From: Nakamurella deserti
GTDB taxonomy: Bacteria; Actinomycetota; Actinomycetes; Mycobacteriales; Nakamurellaceae
Length of the DNA: 64,000 bases
Assembly (NCBI RefSeq): GCF_003260015.1
Contig: NZ_QCXS01000002.1
Span: forward strand, 1,302,001-1,366,000
Direction: 5' to 3'
In this document: positions 51,201 to 63,343 of the stretch, one piece after another
Position numbering within the stretch: position 1 is the first letter of the stretch
Layout of the letters: every line of letters starts with the position of its first letter
Program-made: the position numbers and the translations under genes
The notes under the pieces: model-generated
What the model saw: only the letters and a program-made list of their open reading frames with translations
What the model was told of the DNA's origin: nothing
Database searches by the model: none

Positions 51201-52854
51201 GCACCGAGGCGAGCGAGGTGACGACCTGCTCCCGGACGGCGTCCAGCGGCGGGTTCGTGACCTGCGCGAAGAGTTGGCTGAAGTAGTCGAACAGCAGCCG
51301 CGCGCGGCTGGACAGCACCGCCTCGGGGGTGTCGGTGCCCATCGAGCCGATGCCCTCGGCGGCGGTGCCGGCCATCGGGGTCAGCAGGACCCGCAGGTCC
51401 TCCTCGGTGTAGCCGAAGACCTGCTGCCGCTGCAGCACGTCCTCCGGATCCGGGTGGTTCTGCGGGCGCGGCGGCAGGTCGGCCAGCGCGATGGTGCCGG
51501 CGTGCACCCACTCGGTGTAGGGCTGCTCGGCGGCCAGCGAGTACTTGACCTCGGTGTCGTCGAGGACGCGGCCGGCCACCGTGTCGACGAGGAACATCCG
51601 GCCGGGCTGCAGCCGGCCGCGCTCGATGACGTGCTCCGGCGGGATCGGCAGCACGCCGGACTCCGAGGCCAGCACCACGGTGCCGTAGTCGGTCAGCCAC
51701 CAGCGGCCGGGACGCAGGCCGTTGCGGTCGAGCACCGCGCCGAGCATCCGGCCGTCGGTGAAGGTGACGCAGGCCGGGCCGTCCCACGGCTCCATCAGGC
51801 AGGCGTGGAACTCGGCGAAGCCCCGGACCTTCTCGTCCAGCGTCGGGTTGTTCTCCCACGCCTCCGGGATCATCATCATCACCGCGTGCGGCAGCGACCG
51901 GCCCGCCAGGTGCAGCAGCTCCAGGACCTCGTCGAACGACGCGGAGTCCGACGCCGCGTCCGAGCAGATCGGGTAGACCCGCGACAGGTCGCCGGGGATC
52001 AGGTCCGTGGCCAGCAGCGCCTCACGGGCGCGCATCCAGTTGCGGTTGCCGCGGACGGTGTTGATCTCGCCGTTGTGGGCGATGAAGCGGAACGGGTGCG
52101 CCAACGGCCACGCCGGGAAGGTGTTCGTGGAGAACCGCGAGTGCACGATGGCGATCGCACTCTCCATCCGGACGTCGGTCAGGTCCGGGTAGAAGGCCGG
52201 CAGCTGCTCGGTGGTCAGCATCCCCTTGTAGGTGATGGTGCGGCTCGACAGCGACGGGAAATAGACCTCGCAGCCCTCCGCCGCGGTCTGGTGCTCGATG
52301 CGCTTGCGGGCGGGGAACACCAGCCGGTCCAGGGCCAGCCCGGCCGGGCGGACGCCGTCGGCCCCGGCCTCGGCGGCCAGGAACAGCTGCTCGAAGACGG
52401 GCATCACGTCCAACGCCATCTGCCCGACGCCGGCGTGCACGGGCACCGTCGGCACGGTCCGCCACCCCAGCAACTCCAGGCCCTCCTGGGCGACGATCAT
52501 CGCGATGATGTCCTTGGCCGCGGCGCGCTGCGCGGCGTCGCGGGGCAGGAAGGCGATGCCGGCCGCGAACGCGCAGCCGTCGGCGCCCGCCGGGGTCTTC
52601 GGCAGGTCGAATTCGCAGACCGCGCGGAACAGCTCCTCCGGGACCTGCACCAGGATGCCGGCGCCGTCACCGACGGCGGGGTCGGCGCCGGCGGCGCCGC
52701 GGTGGTCGAGGTTGATCAGGGCCGTGATGCCGTCGGCGACGATGCGGTGCGAGCGGCGACCTCTCAGGTCGGCGATGGCGGCGACCCCGCACGAATCCTT
52801 CTCGTAGCGGGGGTCGTAGAGCCCTTGCGGGGCGGGGATTGCCGAGAAGCTCAC
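48280..52854 (-). CDS. gltB: Glutamate synthase large subunit (1524 aa)
   Basis: The alpha subunit makes two glutamates from glutamine and 2-oxoglutarate. The type II amidotransferase domain has its nucleophile at Cys22 in [13 protein letters not shown]; the 21 residues before it should be removed as a propeptide. The FMN synthase domain (about 790-1200) contains SNTGEGGED and the 3Fe-4S cysteines [19 protein letters not shown] (C-x5-C-x4-C). The C-terminal beta-helix has [14 protein letters not shown] and [17 protein letters not shown]. The GTG at 52854 is chosen because GGGAGGAG lies just upstream; the longer open frame adds sequence not found in homologues. Confidence 0.97.
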   Translation of the reverse strand: MSFSAIPAPQGLYDPRYEKDSCGVAAIADLRGRRSHRIVADGITALINLDHRGAAGADPAVGDGAGILVQVPEELFRAVCEFDLPKTPAGADGCAFAAGIAFLPRDAAQRAAAKDIIAMIVAQEGLELLGWRTVPTVPVHAGVGQMALDVMPVFEQLFLAAEAGADGVRPAGLALDRLVFPARKRIEHQTAAEGCEVYFPSLSSRTITYKGMLTTEQLPAFYPDLTDVRMESAIAIVHSRFSTNTFPAWPLAHPFRFIAHNGEINTVRGNRNWMRAREALLATDLIPGDLSRVYPICSDAASDSASFDEVLELLHLAGRSLPHAVMMMIPEAWENNPTLDEKVRGFAEFHACLMEPWDGPACVTFTDGRMLGAVLDRNGLRPGRWWLTDYGTVVLASESGVLPIPPEHVIERGRLQPGRMFLVDTVAGRVLDDTEVKYSLAAEQPYTEWVHAGTIALADLPPRPQNHPDPEDVLQRQQVFGYTEEDLRVLLTPMAGTAAEGIGSMGTDTPEAVLSSRARLLFDYFSQLFAQVTNPPLDAVREQVVTSLASVLGPEGNLLQPTPASCRTILLPLPVIDNQDLARLVGVNSDGDLPGLAAAVVPGLYEVAGGGEALAAAIEQARRDTDAAVAAGARIIVVSDRDSDETYAPIPSLLITSAIHQHLVRQKTRTKVGLVVEAGDAREVHHVALLLGYGAAAVNPYLALETAADLAAHGALGPKISPSKAVKNTVYALSKGVLKVMSKMGISTVASYTGAQVFAAFGLEQSVLDEYFTGTFSPTGGSGLDIIAADVAARHALAFPANDAVLEHRKLPTGGDYQWRREGELHLFNPETVYLLQHATRSKQESIFRRYTDTVDGLSTKGGTLRGLFTLRTDVRPSVPLDEVEPATEIVKRFVTGAMSYGSISAEAHETLAVAMNRLGGKSNTGEGGEDVERLLDPSRRSFIKQVASGRFGVTSAYLVNAGEIQLKMAQGAKPGEGGQLPGQKVYPWIAKTRHATTGVGLISPPPHHDIYSIEDLKQLIHDVRNANPAARVSVKLVSEPGVGTVAAGVTKAHADAVIVAGYDGGTGAAPLTSLKHTGQPWELGLAEAQQTLRLNQLRAQVRLQVDGGLKTGRDVIIAMLLGAEEFGFSTAPLVVAGCVMMRVCHLDTCPVGVATQNPVLRARYTGTPEFVETFFLFLAQQIREYLAELGFRSVDEAVGHAELIDIEKAVAHFRAGGLDLRPLLHVPEVDSALYCTRPARHDLSRTLDAKLIELAAPTLLEGGRTRIDLPVRNVDRTAGTMLGYEVTKRFGPEGLPDRTLDVKLTGTAGQSLGAFLPPGITITMVGDANDYIGKGLSGGRIVLRPSPHAPRTQPGIRQVIGGNTVAYGATSGEIFIRGRVGERFGVRNSGALLVVEGTGDHACEYMTGGRAVILGKTGRNVAAGMSGGIAYLLDHVAAKVNPELVEIEDLVESEIDWLEQVLTTHVALTGSRVAADLLDDFPRSALRFVRIMPRDYKRVLDLRAEAASLGVDADQMIMEASRG

Positions 52855-53067
52855 GGCACTCCTCCCGTCGTCTGCGGTGTCAACACGGCGGCCAGTAAGG
52901 CGTAAAAGCGGTGCACTGATCCACAGGGGTGATCGGGATTCAGCGGCGGCGGATCGATGGCGCTGCGTCCAGCCTGTTTGACGGGAGCGTCGGCGCGAGT
53001 ACGGGAGCATGTGCAGGTATCGCACCAGGACGGCGATGGCCCAGTTGGTGCTGAGATTACCAGCAGT

Positions 53068-54132
53068 TCATTCCTGGTTCGGCACTCGCGGACGTGCTCC
53101 GGAGGTGTCGGTGGTCCCATCCGGGGAGCCGGACCCGACCCTGTCCGCGGGCTCGTCGGCCCCGGCGTCGGCCCCGGTCCGGTCGGTGGTGCCGGCGGCG
53201 TCGTCGCTGGTGGCGTCGTCCGCCCGGCCCTGCAACAGGGCCGGGTCCTCGCGCATGTCCGTCCCCGGCTCCGGGCGCCGGACGACCAGGAACACGACGG
53301 CGGCCAGGAAGACCACGATGGAGGTCAGCACGTTGATGCGCAGCCCCAGCACGTGGTTGGCCGGGTCGATCCGCAGCATCTCGATCCAGCCACGACCGAG
53401 GGTGTAACCGGCGACGTACAGCGCGAAGACGCGACCGCCGCCCAGCCGCCACCGGCGGTCGGCCCAGACGATGAGCGCCGCGACGCCGAGGTTCCACAGC
53501 AGCTCGTACAGGAACGTCGGATGGTAGGTGCCGCAGAGGATCTCGGGGGTGGCCTTGACCCAGGAGGTGTCGTACTCGCAGACCGCGCCGGCGCCGGGCG
53601 CGACCCCGGCGGCCCCGCCGGGGGTGCGGACGAAGACCTCCAGCGCCCACGGCACCGTGGTGGGCGAGCCGAACAGCTCCTGGTTCCAGTAGTTGCCCAG
53701 GCGTCCGATGGCCTGGGCGACGACGAGACCGGGCGCGATGCTGTCGGCGTAGGCGCCCAGCGGCACCCCGTAGCGCCGGCAGCCGATGTAGGCGCCCAGC
53801 GCACCGAAGGCCACGGCACCCCAGATACCGAGGCCGCCCTCCCAGATGGCGAACGCGCGCCAGGGGTTGCGGCCCTCGCGGAAGTACAGCTGGTTGTCGG
53901 TGACGACGTGGTAGATCCGGCCGCCGACGATGCCGAACGGCACGGCCCATACCGAGATGTCGGTGACGAGTCCGGGCCGTCCACCCCGGGCGACGAAGCG
54001 CTTGTCGCCCCACCAGATCGCCACCACGATGCCGGCGATGATGCACACCGCGTAGGCCCGCAGGGGCAGCGGACCGAGGTGCCAGACCCCCTGGGCGGGG
54101 CTGGGGATGAACGCGAGGTCGGTGGTCGTCAC
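53068..54132 (-). CDS. lgt: Prolipoprotein diacylglyceryl transferase (354 aa)
   Basis: This integral membrane enzyme moves diacylglycerol from phosphatidylglycerol to the lipobox Cys of prolipoproteins, the first lipoprotein maturation step (as for the LivK-like and 1114-1785 lipoproteins here). It has about seven helices. Signatures are VVGGRIYHVVTD-like GGRIYHVVTD, AIWEGGLGIWG and the Lgt motif GRLGNYWNQELFGSPT, then HPTFLYELLWN. A ~70-residue hydrophilic Asp/Gly/Thr-rich tail ends the protein, common in actinobacteria. The GTG at 54132 has GGGAG 6 nt upstream. It follows trpA by 25 bp. Confidence 0.95.
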   Translation of the reverse strand: MTTTDLAFIPSPAQGVWHLGPLPLRAYAVCIIAGIVVAIWWGDKRFVARGGRPGLVTDISVWAVPFGIVGGRIYHVVTDNQLYFREGRNPWRAFAIWEGGLGIWGAVAFGALGAYIGCRRYGVPLGAYADSIAPGLVVAQAIGRLGNYWNQELFGSPTTVPWALEVFVRTPGGAAGVAPGAGAVCEYDTSWVKATPEILCGTYHPTFLYELLWNLGVAALIVWADRRWRLGGGRVFALYVAGYTLGRGWIEMLRIDPANHVLGLRINVLTSIVVFLAAVVFLVVRRPEPGTDMREDPALLQGRADDATSDDAAGTTDRTGADAGADEPADRVGSGSPDGTTDTSGARPRVPNQE

Positions 54133-54157
54133 GGACGGCTCCCGGCGGCCCGACGGC

Positions 54158-54990
54158 TCATCGCGCGGTGCCGGTGGCGAGCTCCGCGGTGAGGGCCCGG
54201 ACCGCCTCGGTCGCAGCGGCCGGATCGGTGCTCGAACCGGCGGCACTGACCAGCGCCGAGCCGACGATGACCGCATCGGCGTAGGCACCGATCTCGCGCA
54301 CCTGGGCCGCGGTGCGGACCCCGAGCCCGACGCCGATGGGGGTGTCGGTGACGGTGCGGCACCGCTCGACCAGGGCGGGAGCCGCCGAGCCGACGGAGTC
54401 CCGGGCGCCGGTGACGCCCATCGTGGAGGCCGCGTAGATGAACCCGGTGGCCGAGGCCGCCGTGATGGCGATGCGCTCCAGCGGCGACGACGGTGCGACC
54501 AGGAAGATCGAGTCGATGCCGTGCGTGCGGCTCGCGGCCAGCCATTCGGCCGCCTCGTCGACGATGACGTCCGGCGTGATGACGCCGAGTCCACCGGCGT
54601 TGGCGAGGTCGCGTGCGAACCGGTCCTGGCCGTACGCCAGCACCGGGTTGAAGTAGGTCATGACGACGGCGCGGCCGCCGCGGTCGGCGATCGACTGGAC
54701 GATCTCGAACAGGTGCGTGATCCGGAAACCGCCCCGGCGGGCGGTCTCGGCGGCGTTCTGGATGACCGGACCGTCCATCACCGGATCCGAGTACGGGAAC
54801 CCGACCTCGACGAGATCGCAACCACCGTCGATCATCGCCCCGAACAGCGCCTTGGACTGCTCGATGTCCGGGTAACCGCCGGGCAGGTACCCCACCAGGG
54901 CCGCGCGGTCGGCCGCGCGGGTGTCGTCGAACATCGGCTGCAGCCGCGAGGTCGCGGCGGGGGCGGTCGATCCGGGCACGTGGGGTGCGG

Positions 54991-54994
<4 letters not shown>
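54158..54994 (-). CDS. trpA: Tryptophan synthase alpha subunit (278 aa)
   Basis: This TIM-barrel enzyme cleaves indole-3-glycerol phosphate to indole and glyceraldehyde-3-phosphate. The catalytic Glu is in [20 protein letters not shown] and the Asp in [16 protein letters not shown] and the phosphate-binding [15 protein letters not shown] complete the site. The GTG at 54994 overlaps the trpB stop, so the two subunits are made in a fixed ratio. Confidence 0.95.
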
Positions 54995-56346
<1,352 letters not shown>

Positions 56347-56360
56347 CGTCAGTTTCGGTT

Positions 56361-57179
56361 TCAGCGGTTGCGGCTGGGCCGCGGACACGACGGGTGGGAA
56401 CCGGCGGTCACCAGGTCGGCGACCGCGGCGCGGGGATCGGGTGCGGTGACCAGACCCTCGCCGACGAGGATGGCGTCCGCGCCGGCCCCGGCGTAGGACA
56501 TCAGGTCGGCGGGACCGCGGACGCCGGACTCGGCGATCTTGAGGACGTCGCTGGGCAGGCCCGGGGCGATCCGGGCGAAGACGTCGCGGTCGACCTCGAG
56601 GGTCTTGAGGTTCCGGGCGTTGACGCCGATGACCTTGGCGCCGGCCTCCAGCGCCCGGTCGGCCTCCTCCTCGGTGTGCACCTCGACGAGCGCGGTCATC
56701 CCGAGGCTCTCGATGCGGTCCAGCAGGCCGTGGAGCACGTTCTGCTCCAGCGCCGCCACGATCAGCAGGACGAGGTCGGCGCCGTGGGCGCGGGCCTCGT
56801 GCACCTGGTACGGGCCGACGATGAAGTCCTTGCGCAGGACGGGGATGTCAACGGTGGCCCGGACGGCGTCCAGGTCGGCCAGCGAACCGCCGAAGCGGCG
56901 TCCCTCGGTGAGCACGGAGATGACGCGTGCCCCGGCGGACTCGTACAGACCGGCCAGTGCCGCCGGGTCGGGGATGTCCGCCAACGCGCCCTTGGACGGG
57001 CTGGACCGCTTGACCTCGGCGATGACGCCGACGCCCGGTTGACGGAGCGCGGCGAGCACGTCGACGGCCGGAGCTGTCCGCGCACTGCGCGCCTTGACCT
57101 CGTCGATCGGGCAGGCGGCCTGGCGTTGCGCGAGGTCCTGCCGTACTCCGTCGAGGATCGAGTCGAGCACGGTTGACAA
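56361..57179 (-). CDS. trpC: Indole-3-glycerol phosphate synthase (272 aa)
   Basis: This TIM-barrel enzyme closes the indole ring of 1-(2-carboxyphenylamino)-1-deoxyribulose phosphate. The catalytic Lys/Glu are in [18 protein letters not shown] and [46 protein letters not shown] and [12 protein letters not shown] follow. A TTG start at 57179 ([12 protein letters not shown]) is preferred because AGGAGG lies 5 nt upstream and homologues begin there; ATG at 57212 is an alternative. Confidence 0.93.
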   Translation of the reverse strand: MSTVLDSILDGVRQDLAQRQAACPIDEVKARSARTAPAVDVLAALRQPGVGVIAEVKRSSPSKGALADIPDPAALAGLYESAGARVISVLTEGRRFGGSLADLDAVRATVDIPVLRKDFIVGPYQVHEARAHGADLVLLIVAALEQNVLHGLLDRIESLGMTALVEVHTEEEADRALEAGAKVIGVNARNLKTLEVDRDVFARIAPGLPSDVLKIAESGVRGPADLMSYAGAGADAILVGEGLVTAPDPRAAVADLVTAGSHPSCPRPSRNR

Positions 57180-57223
57180 CTCCGCCTCCTTCGGTCGCAC
57201 CTTCGGACCCATGCTAGCCGCCC

Positions 57224-57910
57224 TCACGGCGCGGTCTCGCCACGTGGGGTGCCCTGCTCCGGCGCCCGATCGGCGCGTCGCGGGTCGGTCGCGGTGATCG
57301 GATCGCGGGCCGGGTCGAGGGTGGGGTCGCGGTCCGCGTCCAGGTCCTTCCACATGTCCAGCGACGGGTCCTCGCTGCCCGTGGCGCCGCCGGCGGGCGC
57401 CCCGGACCGTTCGTACCGCGCCCCGAGGGCCTTCGCCCGGACGCGGCCGGTGAGGACGGCGAACCCGGCGACGACCAGCACGACGCCGCCGAGCGTGGCG
57501 ACGAACGGGCCCAGCGGCCGGATCGTGACGTCGACGAACTGCACCGAGGAGGTGTCCGGGAACAGCACGTCGGCCGGCTCCCGCAGCAGACCCCGGACGC
57601 CGAACCAGCCGACACCGAGACCCAGGAGCGTCGTCACCGCGCCGACGGCGCGGCGCAGCGCTCCGCGGGCGGCCAGCAGCGCTCCCAGTGCGGCGAGCGA
57701 CGCGGCCGCCAGCGGGACCAGTGCCGGTGCGACCCGGGCGCCGGTGGCCGTGACGTCCAGCGGTCCGCGGAGATCGTCGGTGCCGGTGGCCGCCGCCCAG
57801 GTGATCGCGGCCGAACCGGCGGTCAGGGCCGCCCCCAGCGCGATCAGACCCAGGACGGTCCCGGAGCGCAGTGGCCTGCGGACCTTGACGTAGCCCCTGT
57901 GGGTCCTCAC
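57224..57910 (-). CDS. Trp biosynthesis-associated membrane protein, TIGR02234/Trp_oprn_chp type (228 aa)
   Basis: Four hydrophobic helices (about 14-34, 62-82, 88-108 and 132-155) contain the family pattern [40 protein letters not shown] and [20 protein letters not shown]. The ~60-residue C-terminal tail is hydrophilic ([14 protein letters not shown]). The family occurs only between trpE and trpC in actinobacteria, with unknown role. The GTG at 57910 overlaps the trpE stop as GTGA. Confidence 0.88.
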   Translation of the reverse strand: MRTHRGYVKVRRPLRSGTVLGLIALGAALTAGSAAITWAAATGTDDLRGPLDVTATGARVAPALVPLAAASLAALGALLAARGALRRAVGAVTTLLGLGVGWFGVRGLLREPADVLFPDTSSVQFVDVTIRPLGPFVATLGGVVLVVAGFAVLTGRVRAKALGARYERSGAPAGGATGSEDPSLDMWKDLDADRDPTLDPARDPITATDPRRADRAPEQGTPRGETAP

Positions 57911-59481
57911 CGGGCGGCTCCGGACACCCCGACCGGTCGCATGGTGCCGGCGGCGGCGACCGCGTTGATCACGGCGGCGGCCTTGTTGCGGCACTCCGCG
58001 TCCTCGCTGGCCGGCACCGAGTCGGCGACGACCCCGGCCCCGGCCTGTACGTGCACCCGCTCGCCGCGGACCAGCGCGGTCCGGATGGTGATCGCCGTGT
58101 CGGCGTCGCCGTGGAAGTCGAGATACCCGACGATGCCGCCGTACACGCCGCGGCGGGCCGGCTCGAGGTCGTCGATGATCTGCATGGCCCTGGGTTTGGG
58201 TGCGCCCGACAGGGTCCCGGCCGGGAAACAGGCGGTCAGCGCGTCGAACGCGGTGCGGTCGGCGTCCAGGAGACCGGTGACCGTGGAGACGATGTGCATG
58301 ACGTGGCTGTACCGCTCGATGGTGAAGAAGTCGACGACCCTGACGGTCCCCGGGCGGCACACCCGGCCGAGGTCGTTACGGCCGAGATCGACCAGCATCA
58401 CGTGTTCGCTGCGTTCCTTCTCGTCGGCCAACAGGTCCTTGGCCAGCAGGACGTCGTCCTCCTCGGTGGCGCCGCGGGGGCGGGTGCCGGCGATGGGGTG
58501 CATGGTGACGTGGCCGTCCCGCACGGTCACCAGCGCCTCCGGCGACGACCCGACGATCGCGGTGGGGACGCCCGCGTGGGGGCCGTCCTCGGCCGCGGGG
58601 AGCTGCAGCAGGTACATGTACGGGCTCGGGTTGGTCGCCCGCAGGGTCCGGTAGATGTCGAGCGGGCCCGCCGTGGTGTCCATGTCGAAGCGCTGCGAGA
58701 CCACGATCTGGAAGGCGTCACCGGCCCGGATGTGTTCCTGCGCGATCTCCACCGATCGCTGGTACTCCGCCGAGCTGGTGCGGCGGGTGACGTCACCCGC
58801 CACCCGCTCGAACACCACCACCGGCGGCGGCGACACCGTGCCCAGGGCCTCGGTCATCGCGTCCAGCCGCGCGACGGCGTCGTCGTAGGCCAGCTCGACC
58901 CGTTCGGGTGAGTCGTCCCAGTTCAGCGCGTTGGCGATGAGCGTGACGGTGCCCTCGTGGTGGTCGAGGGCGGCGATGTCGGTGGCCAGCAGCATCGCCA
59001 GTTCCGGGATGCCGAGCTCGTCGGGGGTGTCGCCGGTGATCTTCTCCAACCGCCGGACGATGTCGTAGCCGAGGTAGCCGACCATCCCACCGGTGAGGGG
59101 CGGCAACCCGGCCCAGGGTTCGGTGTGCAGGAACTTCAGCGTGTGGTCGAGCACCGCGAGCGGGTCACCGCTGGTGCGGACCCCCTGCGGCGGAGTGCCC
59201 AGCCAGCGCGCCTCGCCGCCGCTCTCGGTCAGCACGGCGGCCGAGTTGACCCCGACGAACGACCAGCGCGACCACGATTTGCCGGTCTCGGCGGACTCGA
59301 ACAGGAACGTCCCCGGACGTCCGGCGGCCAGCGTCGCGTACAGACCGACGGGGGTGAGGGAGTCGGCGAGGAGCACCCGGGTGACCGGGATGACCCGCCG
59401 GTGGGCCAGTGCGACGAAGTCCTCGCGGCTCGGCAGCGTCGCTCCGAGTGCGGTCGCCGGGGGCCGTTGCTGGTCGGACAT
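57907..59481 (-). CDS. trpE: Anthranilate synthase component I (524 aa)
   Basis: The enzyme makes anthranilate from chorismate using ammonia from a TrpG partner, which is not in this window. The feedback-site region is [20 protein letters not shown]. The chorismate-binding domain has [54 protein letters not shown] and [20 protein letters not shown]. The ATG at 59481 has CACAAT 7 nt upstream; no leader peptide or attenuator is visible in the 97 bp to the divergent GNAT gene. Confidence 0.95.
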   Translation of the reverse strand: MSDQQRPPATALGATLPSREDFVALAHRRVIPVTRVLLADSLTPVGLYATLAAGRPGTFLFESAETGKSWSRWSFVGVNSAAVLTESGGEARWLGTPPQGVRTSGDPLAVLDHTLKFLHTEPWAGLPPLTGGMVGYLGYDIVRRLEKITGDTPDELGIPELAMLLATDIAALDHHEGTVTLIANALNWDDSPERVELAYDDAVARLDAMTEALGTVSPPPVVVFERVAGDVTRRTSSAEYQRSVEIAQEHIRAGDAFQIVVSQRFDMDTTAGPLDIYRTLRATNPSPYMYLLQLPAAEDGPHAGVPTAIVGSSPEALVTVRDGHVTMHPIAGTRPRGATEEDDVLLAKDLLADEKERSEHVMLVDLGRNDLGRVCRPGTVRVVDFFTIERYSHVMHIVSTVTGLLDADRTAFDALTACFPAGTLSGAPKPRAMQIIDDLEPARRGVYGGIVGYLDFHGDADTAITIRTALVRGERVHVQAGAGVVADSVPASEDAECRNKAAAVINAVAAAGTMRPVGVSGAAR

Positions 59482-59565
59482 GGCCCTCATTGTGCCGGTT
59501 CGGACACGGTGCGTTGACCGTCGCGGGGCGCGCCCGGAGCGGCGGGACGCGGCCGGGTCACGCGA

Positions 59566-59571
59566 TAGGGT
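59566..59571 (+). promoter_or_regulatory. Probable -10 element of the GNAT gene
   Basis: TAGGGT ends 7 nt before the GTG at 59579; no SD is present, so the message is probably leaderless. Confidence 0.42.
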
Positions 59572-59578
59572 CGCCCGC

Positions 59579-60355
59579 GTGATCAGCATGCTGGACCTGG
59601 AACGCATCGCCGCGCGGGGCTGGCGGGGTACCGGCACCGCCACCCTCGGCGACTGGTTGCTGCGCGCCGGCGGCGGGTTCACCGGCCGGGCGAACTCGGT
59701 CCTGGTGCTCGGCTCGCCCGGCGTCGCGCTGCCGGCGGCGATGGCCCGGGTCGAGGCCTTCTACGGCGAACACGGGCTGCCGCCGATGTTCCAGATCCCG
59801 TTCGTGCCGGAGCGCACCGACGACGAGCCCATCCGCACCAGCCGGGCGCTGCAGAGCGCCGGCTGGCGCGCGTTCAACGAGACCACCGTGCTCGTGGCGT
59901 CCCTCAAGGCCGCCCAGAGGTCCTTCCCGGGCAGTGATCTCGGCGAGTTCCGGCACGCGGCGGAACCGTCCGCGGAATGGCTGGCGGGCTACCTGTACCG
60001 GGGCCGTCTCCGTCCGCCGGGCCGGCCGCTGCCGGCGGCGGCGGTGGCGGTGCTGACCAACGCCGACGGACCGGATTTCGTCAGCCTGCACGCCGACGGC
60101 GAGCAGCTCGGGGTGGCCCGCGGCGTCCTGGTGGACGACTGGCTCGGTGTGACCGCGGTGACCGTCGCCGAGCGGCACCGGCGCCGTGGCGTGGGGACCG
60201 CGCTGATGGCCGAGCTGGTCCGCTGGGCGGCCGACCGGGGCGCGACCCATGCCTACCTGCAGGCTGACGCGGCCAACACCGCGGCGCTGAAGATGTACCG
60301 GCGGGGCGGGTTCAAGGAGCACCACCGCTACCACTACCTCTCCTACGCCGACTGA
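59579..60355 (+). CDS. GNAT-family N-acetyltransferase (258 aa)
   Basis: The C-terminal GNAT domain (about 140-255) has the acetyl-CoA motif [20 protein letters not shown] (R-R-x-x-G-x-G) and motif [21 protein letters not shown]. The N-terminal part, starting [20 protein letters not shown], resembles a second, degenerate GNAT module, as in tandem actinobacterial members. The acceptor substrate is unknown. It is divergent from trpE. GTG at 59579 is used; ATG at 59588 is possible. Confidence 0.88.
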   Translation: MISMLDLERIAARGWRGTGTATLGDWLLRAGGGFTGRANSVLVLGSPGVALPAAMARVEAFYGEHGLPPMFQIPFVPERTDDEPIRTSRALQSAGWRAFNETTVLVASLKAAQRSFPGSDLGEFRHAAEPSAEWLAGYLYRGRLRPPGRPLPAAAVAVLTNADGPDFVSLHADGEQLGVARGVLVDDWLGVTAVTVAERHRRRGVGTALMAELVRWAADRGATHAYLQADAANTAALKMYRRGGFKEHHRYHYLSYAD

Positions 60356-60449
60356 CGGGCACCACCGCGGGCCACGCTCACCGCGACGCGGTGGACGCCG
60401 ACGGACGCACACCGGGCAGGCGACGCGCCGCGGCGTCAGCGCGGTCGGC

Positions 60450-60636
60450 GGTCAGCAAACGTCCGCGGTCGGCAGTCGTCCGCGACCAGCAGTCGTCCGC
60501 GGTCGGCAGTCGTCCGCGACCAGCAGTCGTCCGCGACCAGCAGTCGTCCGCGGTCAGCAGTCGTCCCCGGTCGGCAGTCGTCCCCGGTCGGCAGTCGTCC
60601 GCGGTCGGCAGTCGTCCGCGGTCAGCAGTCGCAGGA
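60450..60636. repeat. 17-nt tandem repeat, about 11 units
   Basis: Units of the type GGTCGGCAGTCGTCCGC, with variants GACCAGCAG and GGTCAGCAG, run head to tail without spacers between the convergent GNAT and DUF5685 genes. The DUF5685 stop codon lies inside the last unit. The unit length is not a multiple of three, so changes in copy number would shift frame beyond that stop. Confidence 0.85.
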
Positions 60637-61863
60637 GCAGCAGCCGTCCCCACCACAGCAGTCACAGCAGTCACAGCACCCGCCGCAGTCGGTCCCGGAG
60701 CCACAGTTGCCACAGCCGGCCGGGTGCTGCCGTCCGGTGCAGGGGTTCTCGTGGTCGGCGCAGCAGGCGTACCCCGTGCAGTACACGCCGATCCACGGCA
60801 GCAGCGCCGACCGGACGGACCGTCGCTGTGCGGCCTCGGCGAACTCCGGCGGTGGAGGCGGGGGCGCCGGGTCCGCTGACGGCGGCCGCAGGTCGGGGTC
60901 CTCCGGCGGGTTCTCCCCCGGTGCCGCCGGCGGCGGGCCGGGTGCGGCGGTGTGGGCGGCGGCCGTCCGTGCGGGGTGGGCGGCGAACGCCGTGTGCAGC
61001 GCACGGTGCGTCCCGTCCACGAGCAACGCCCGGACCAGCCGCGGGTCGTGCAGGGTCAGCCCGTCGACGCCGTGCCGGACGAGCCGGACCAGGTCGGCGC
61101 ACCGCCGGCGGACCTCGTCCAGACCGGTTCCGGTGGCCGTCACCGGGTTGAAGGCGCCGGCGCGCCGATCGTCCTCGAGGTCACGCACCGCGTCGAGCAG
61201 GTGCGCCAGTGTACCGAACGCCTCGCCGATCGCCCGCAGCGGTTTCGCGTTCGCCGGACGTCCGGCCAGCACGGCCGACGCGGCGAACACCCGTCCGCAG
61301 GCGCGGGCGGTGGGCGCGGTCACGGCGTCCAGCGGGTCACCGGAGCGCACCCGGGCTTCGATGGCGGGCTGGGCCGCGAGGTCGGTGAGCAGGTCGACAG
61401 CGCCGAGGGCGGCCGCCATCTCGCCGTCGCCGAGCGCCCGTCGGCGCAGCGGCCGCTGCAGCCGCCCGGCGGCGTACGTCCGGAGCCCGACGCCGCCCCG
61501 TCCGTGCCCGCCCAGTCCGAACCGGACCTCCCCGACCACGTCCGCGGCCTTCGCCGCAGCCAGGGTGAGTGACGCGGTGGCGGCCAGCCGGACGCTCGCG
61601 TCGGTGGCCGGCACCACCGCCGCGGAGCGCATGCCCCGGAGCGGGCACGGACCCGCCACCGACCGCGCCGCGGGGCCGGGGTACTGCGCCTCGGTCAGTA
61701 CCGACACCAGCACGGCATCGGTGTTGTTCAGCACCCGGGACAACTGACCGGAGCCGTCCCGCAGCGTCAGGCAGACACCGCACAGATGCGCCTGCCACCG
61801 GGCGAACAGGTCCGCGTCGAGCGTGCCCGGACACGCGTGGACGATCCCCAACATGGCCGACAT
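60622..61863 (-). CDS. DUF5685 family protein with Cys-rich C-terminus (413 aa)
   Basis: The N-terminus MSAMLGIVHACPGTLDADLF and LFARWQAHLCGVCLTLRDGS match the DUF5685 start, where C-x2-C-type cysteines are conserved. The helical middle has AFGTLAHLLDAVRDLEDDRR, reminiscent of squalene/phytoene synthase-like all-alpha proteins. A Pro-rich linker (about 315-345) leads to a C-terminal segment with 17 cysteines in the last ~55 residues (GCGNCGSGTDCGGCCDCC), a possible metal or cluster site. ATG at 61854 is an alternative start. Function unknown. Confidence 0.82.
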   Translation of the reverse strand: MSAMLGIVHACPGTLDADLFARWQAHLCGVCLTLRDGSGQLSRVLNNTDAVLVSVLTEAQYPGPAARSVAGPCPLRGMRSAAVVPATDASVRLAATASLTLAAAKAADVVGEVRFGLGGHGRGGVGLRTYAAGRLQRPLRRRALGDGEMAAALGAVDLLTDLAAQPAIEARVRSGDPLDAVTAPTARACGRVFAASAVLAGRPANAKPLRAIGEAFGTLAHLLDAVRDLEDDRRAGAFNPVTATGTGLDEVRRRCADLVRLVRHGVDGLTLHDPRLVRALLVDGTHRALHTAFAAHPARTAAAHTAAPGPPPAAPGENPPEDPDLRPPSADPAPPPPPPEFAEAAQRRSVRSALLPWIGVYCTGYACCADHENPCTGRQHPAGCGNCGSGTDCGGCCDCCDCCGGDGCCSCDC

Positions 61864-61914
61864 CCCACCACGACCGGCCCGGCGGCGCCCGGGGAACGGC
61901 GCCGTGACGACGGC

Positions 61915-62076
61915 ACCGTGACGACGGCGCTGTGCGACGACGCCGTGACGACGGCGCTGTGCGACGACGCCGTGACGACGGCGCTGTGCGACGACGCCGT
62001 GACGACGGCACTGTGCGACGACGCCGTGACGACGGCACCGTGCGACGACGCCGTGACGACGGCACTGTGACGACCG
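61915..62076. repeat. 27-nt tandem repeat, six units
   Basis: Units of GCCGTGACGACGGCGCTGTG plus CGACGAC run without spacers just upstream of the DUF5685 gene. Because 27 is a multiple of three, every frame stays open and yields artificial repeat proteins, which are not taken as genes. No gene is seen between 62080 and the hisI stop at 62246. Confidence 0.85.
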
Positions 62077-62245
62077 GGGCGCCGTGACGACGACGCCGTG
62101 ACGACGTCATCACGACGGACCCTGACGGCGACACCACTAGCGGCCGGGCTCCCGACGGCGGCCTGTGCCACCGGGACGACGGCGACCCGTCCGGGGCGGT
62201 CGGTGCACGGTCCGGGCGGACGGCGGGCCGGGACCCGCCGCGCGC

Positions 62246-62572
62246 TCAGTCCAGCGTGAGGACCCGGTCGTCGAAGCAGGTGCGCGAGCCGGTGTGGCAG
62301 GCCGCACCGGTCTGATCGACCGAGACCAGCAGGGTGTCGCCGTCGCAGTCGTAGCGGACCTCGACGACACGCTGGGTGTGCCCGGAGGTCTCACCCTTGA
62401 CCCACTGCCGTTGCCGGGACCGCGAGAAGTACGTCGCCGTGCCCGTCGTCAGCGTCGCGCGGACGGCCGCGGCGTCCATCCACGCCACCATCAGCACCTC
62501 GAGGGTGTCGTACTGCTGCGCCACCGCGCAGACCAGGCCGTCTTCGTTGAACGCGATCTCGTCGAGCTTCAT
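62246..62572 (-). CDS. hisI: Phosphoribosyl-AMP cyclohydrolase (108 aa)
   Basis: This enzyme opens the adenine ring in the third step of histidine synthesis. It is monofunctional, with no HisE domain. Signatures are [48 protein letters not shown] and [12 protein letters not shown], giving the Zn/Mg-binding cysteines. ATG 62572 overlaps the hisF stop by 4 nt. Confidence 0.96.
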   Translation of the reverse strand: MKLDEIAFNEDGLVCAVAQQYDTLEVLMVAWMDAAAVRATLTTGTATYFSRSRQRQWVKGETSGHTQRVVEVRYDCDGDTLLVSVDQTGAACHTGSRTCFDDRVLTLD

Positions 62573-63333
62573 CGGACGCTCACCCCCGCCGCCGCCAGGT
62601 CGGACTTGACCTCGGAGATCCGGAAGGTGCCGAAGTGGAACACCGATGCGGCCAGCACCGCGTCGGCGCCCGCGGCCACCGCCTCCGGGAAGTGGTGCAG
62701 CTGCCCGGCTCCGCCGGAGGCGATCAGTGGCACCGACACCGCCCGCCGCACCGCGGCGAGCATGTCCACGTCGAACCCGGCCTTGGTGCCGTCGGCGTCC
62801 ATGGAGGTCAGCAGGATCTCGCCGGCGCCGGCCCGTTCGGCCTGCCGGGCCCAGTCGACGGCGTCGATGCCGGTGCCCTGCCGGCCGCCGTGGGTGGTGA
62901 CCTCGTAACCGGACGGGACGTCGAGGGTGCTGCGCCGCGCATCGATGGCGATCACCACGCACTGGGAGCCGAAGCGGCGCGCGGCCTCAGCGAGGAACTC
63001 CGGCCGGGCCACCGCGGCCGAGTTGATGCTGACCTTGTCCGCGCCGGCGCGCAGCAGCGCGTCGATGTCGCCGACCTCGCGGACGCCACCCCCGACGGTC
63101 AGCGGGATGAACACCTGCTCCGCGGTCCGCCGGATCATCTCGTAGGCCGACGCCCGGTTGGAGCTGGTCGCGGTGATGTCGAGGAAGGTCAGCTCGTCGG
63201 CACCCTCCGCGTCGTAGAGCCGGGCCATCTCCACCGGGTCGCCCGCGTCCACGAGATCGACGAAGTTGACCCCCTTGACCACCCGGCCGTTGTCGACGTC
63301 CAGGCAGGGGATGACGCGCGTCGCGACCGCCAC
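62569..63333 (-). CDS. hisF: Imidazole glycerol phosphate synthase cyclase subunit HisF (254 aa)
   Basis: This TIM-barrel makes imidazole glycerol phosphate and AICAR with ammonia from HisH, which is not in the window. The catalytic Asp residues are in [19 protein letters not shown] and [15 protein letters not shown]. Phosphate-binding strands are [14 protein letters not shown] and [14 protein letters not shown]. It lies 10 bp from the hisA stop and overlaps hisI. Confidence 0.96.
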   Translation of the reverse strand: MAVATRVIPCLDVDNGRVVKGVNFVDLVDAGDPVEMARLYDAEGADELTFLDITATSSNRASAYEMIRRTAEQVFIPLTVGGGVREVGDIDALLRAGADKVSINSAAVARPEFLAEAARRFGSQCVVIAIDARRSTLDVPSGYEVTTHGGRQGTGIDAVDWARQAERAGAGEILLTSMDADGTKAGFDVDMLAAVRRAVSVPLIASGGAGQLHHFPEAVAAGADAVLAASVFHFGTFRISEVKSDLAAAGVSVR

Positions 63334-63343
63334 GGCGGGCGGC

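Noticed and set aside
47854-52905. A 1683-codon open frame on the + strand opposite gltD and gltB
   Set aside because: It is antisense to clearly homologous glutamate synthase genes; its sequence is rich in Arg, Gly, Val and Gln as expected from GC-rich shadow frames, with no domain motif.
59482-59578. A trp attenuator or leader peptide before trpE
   Set aside because: The 97-bp gap shows no short ORF with Trp codons and no terminator pair; CACAAT is only 7 nt from the trpE start.
60450-62076. CRISPR arrays
   Set aside because: The repeats are contiguous without spacers and no cas genes are near.
61786-62171. Repeat-encoded proteins such as VVTASSHSA multiples in several frames
   Set aside because: They arise because a 27-nt tandem repeat keeps all frames open; they have no start signals or homology.
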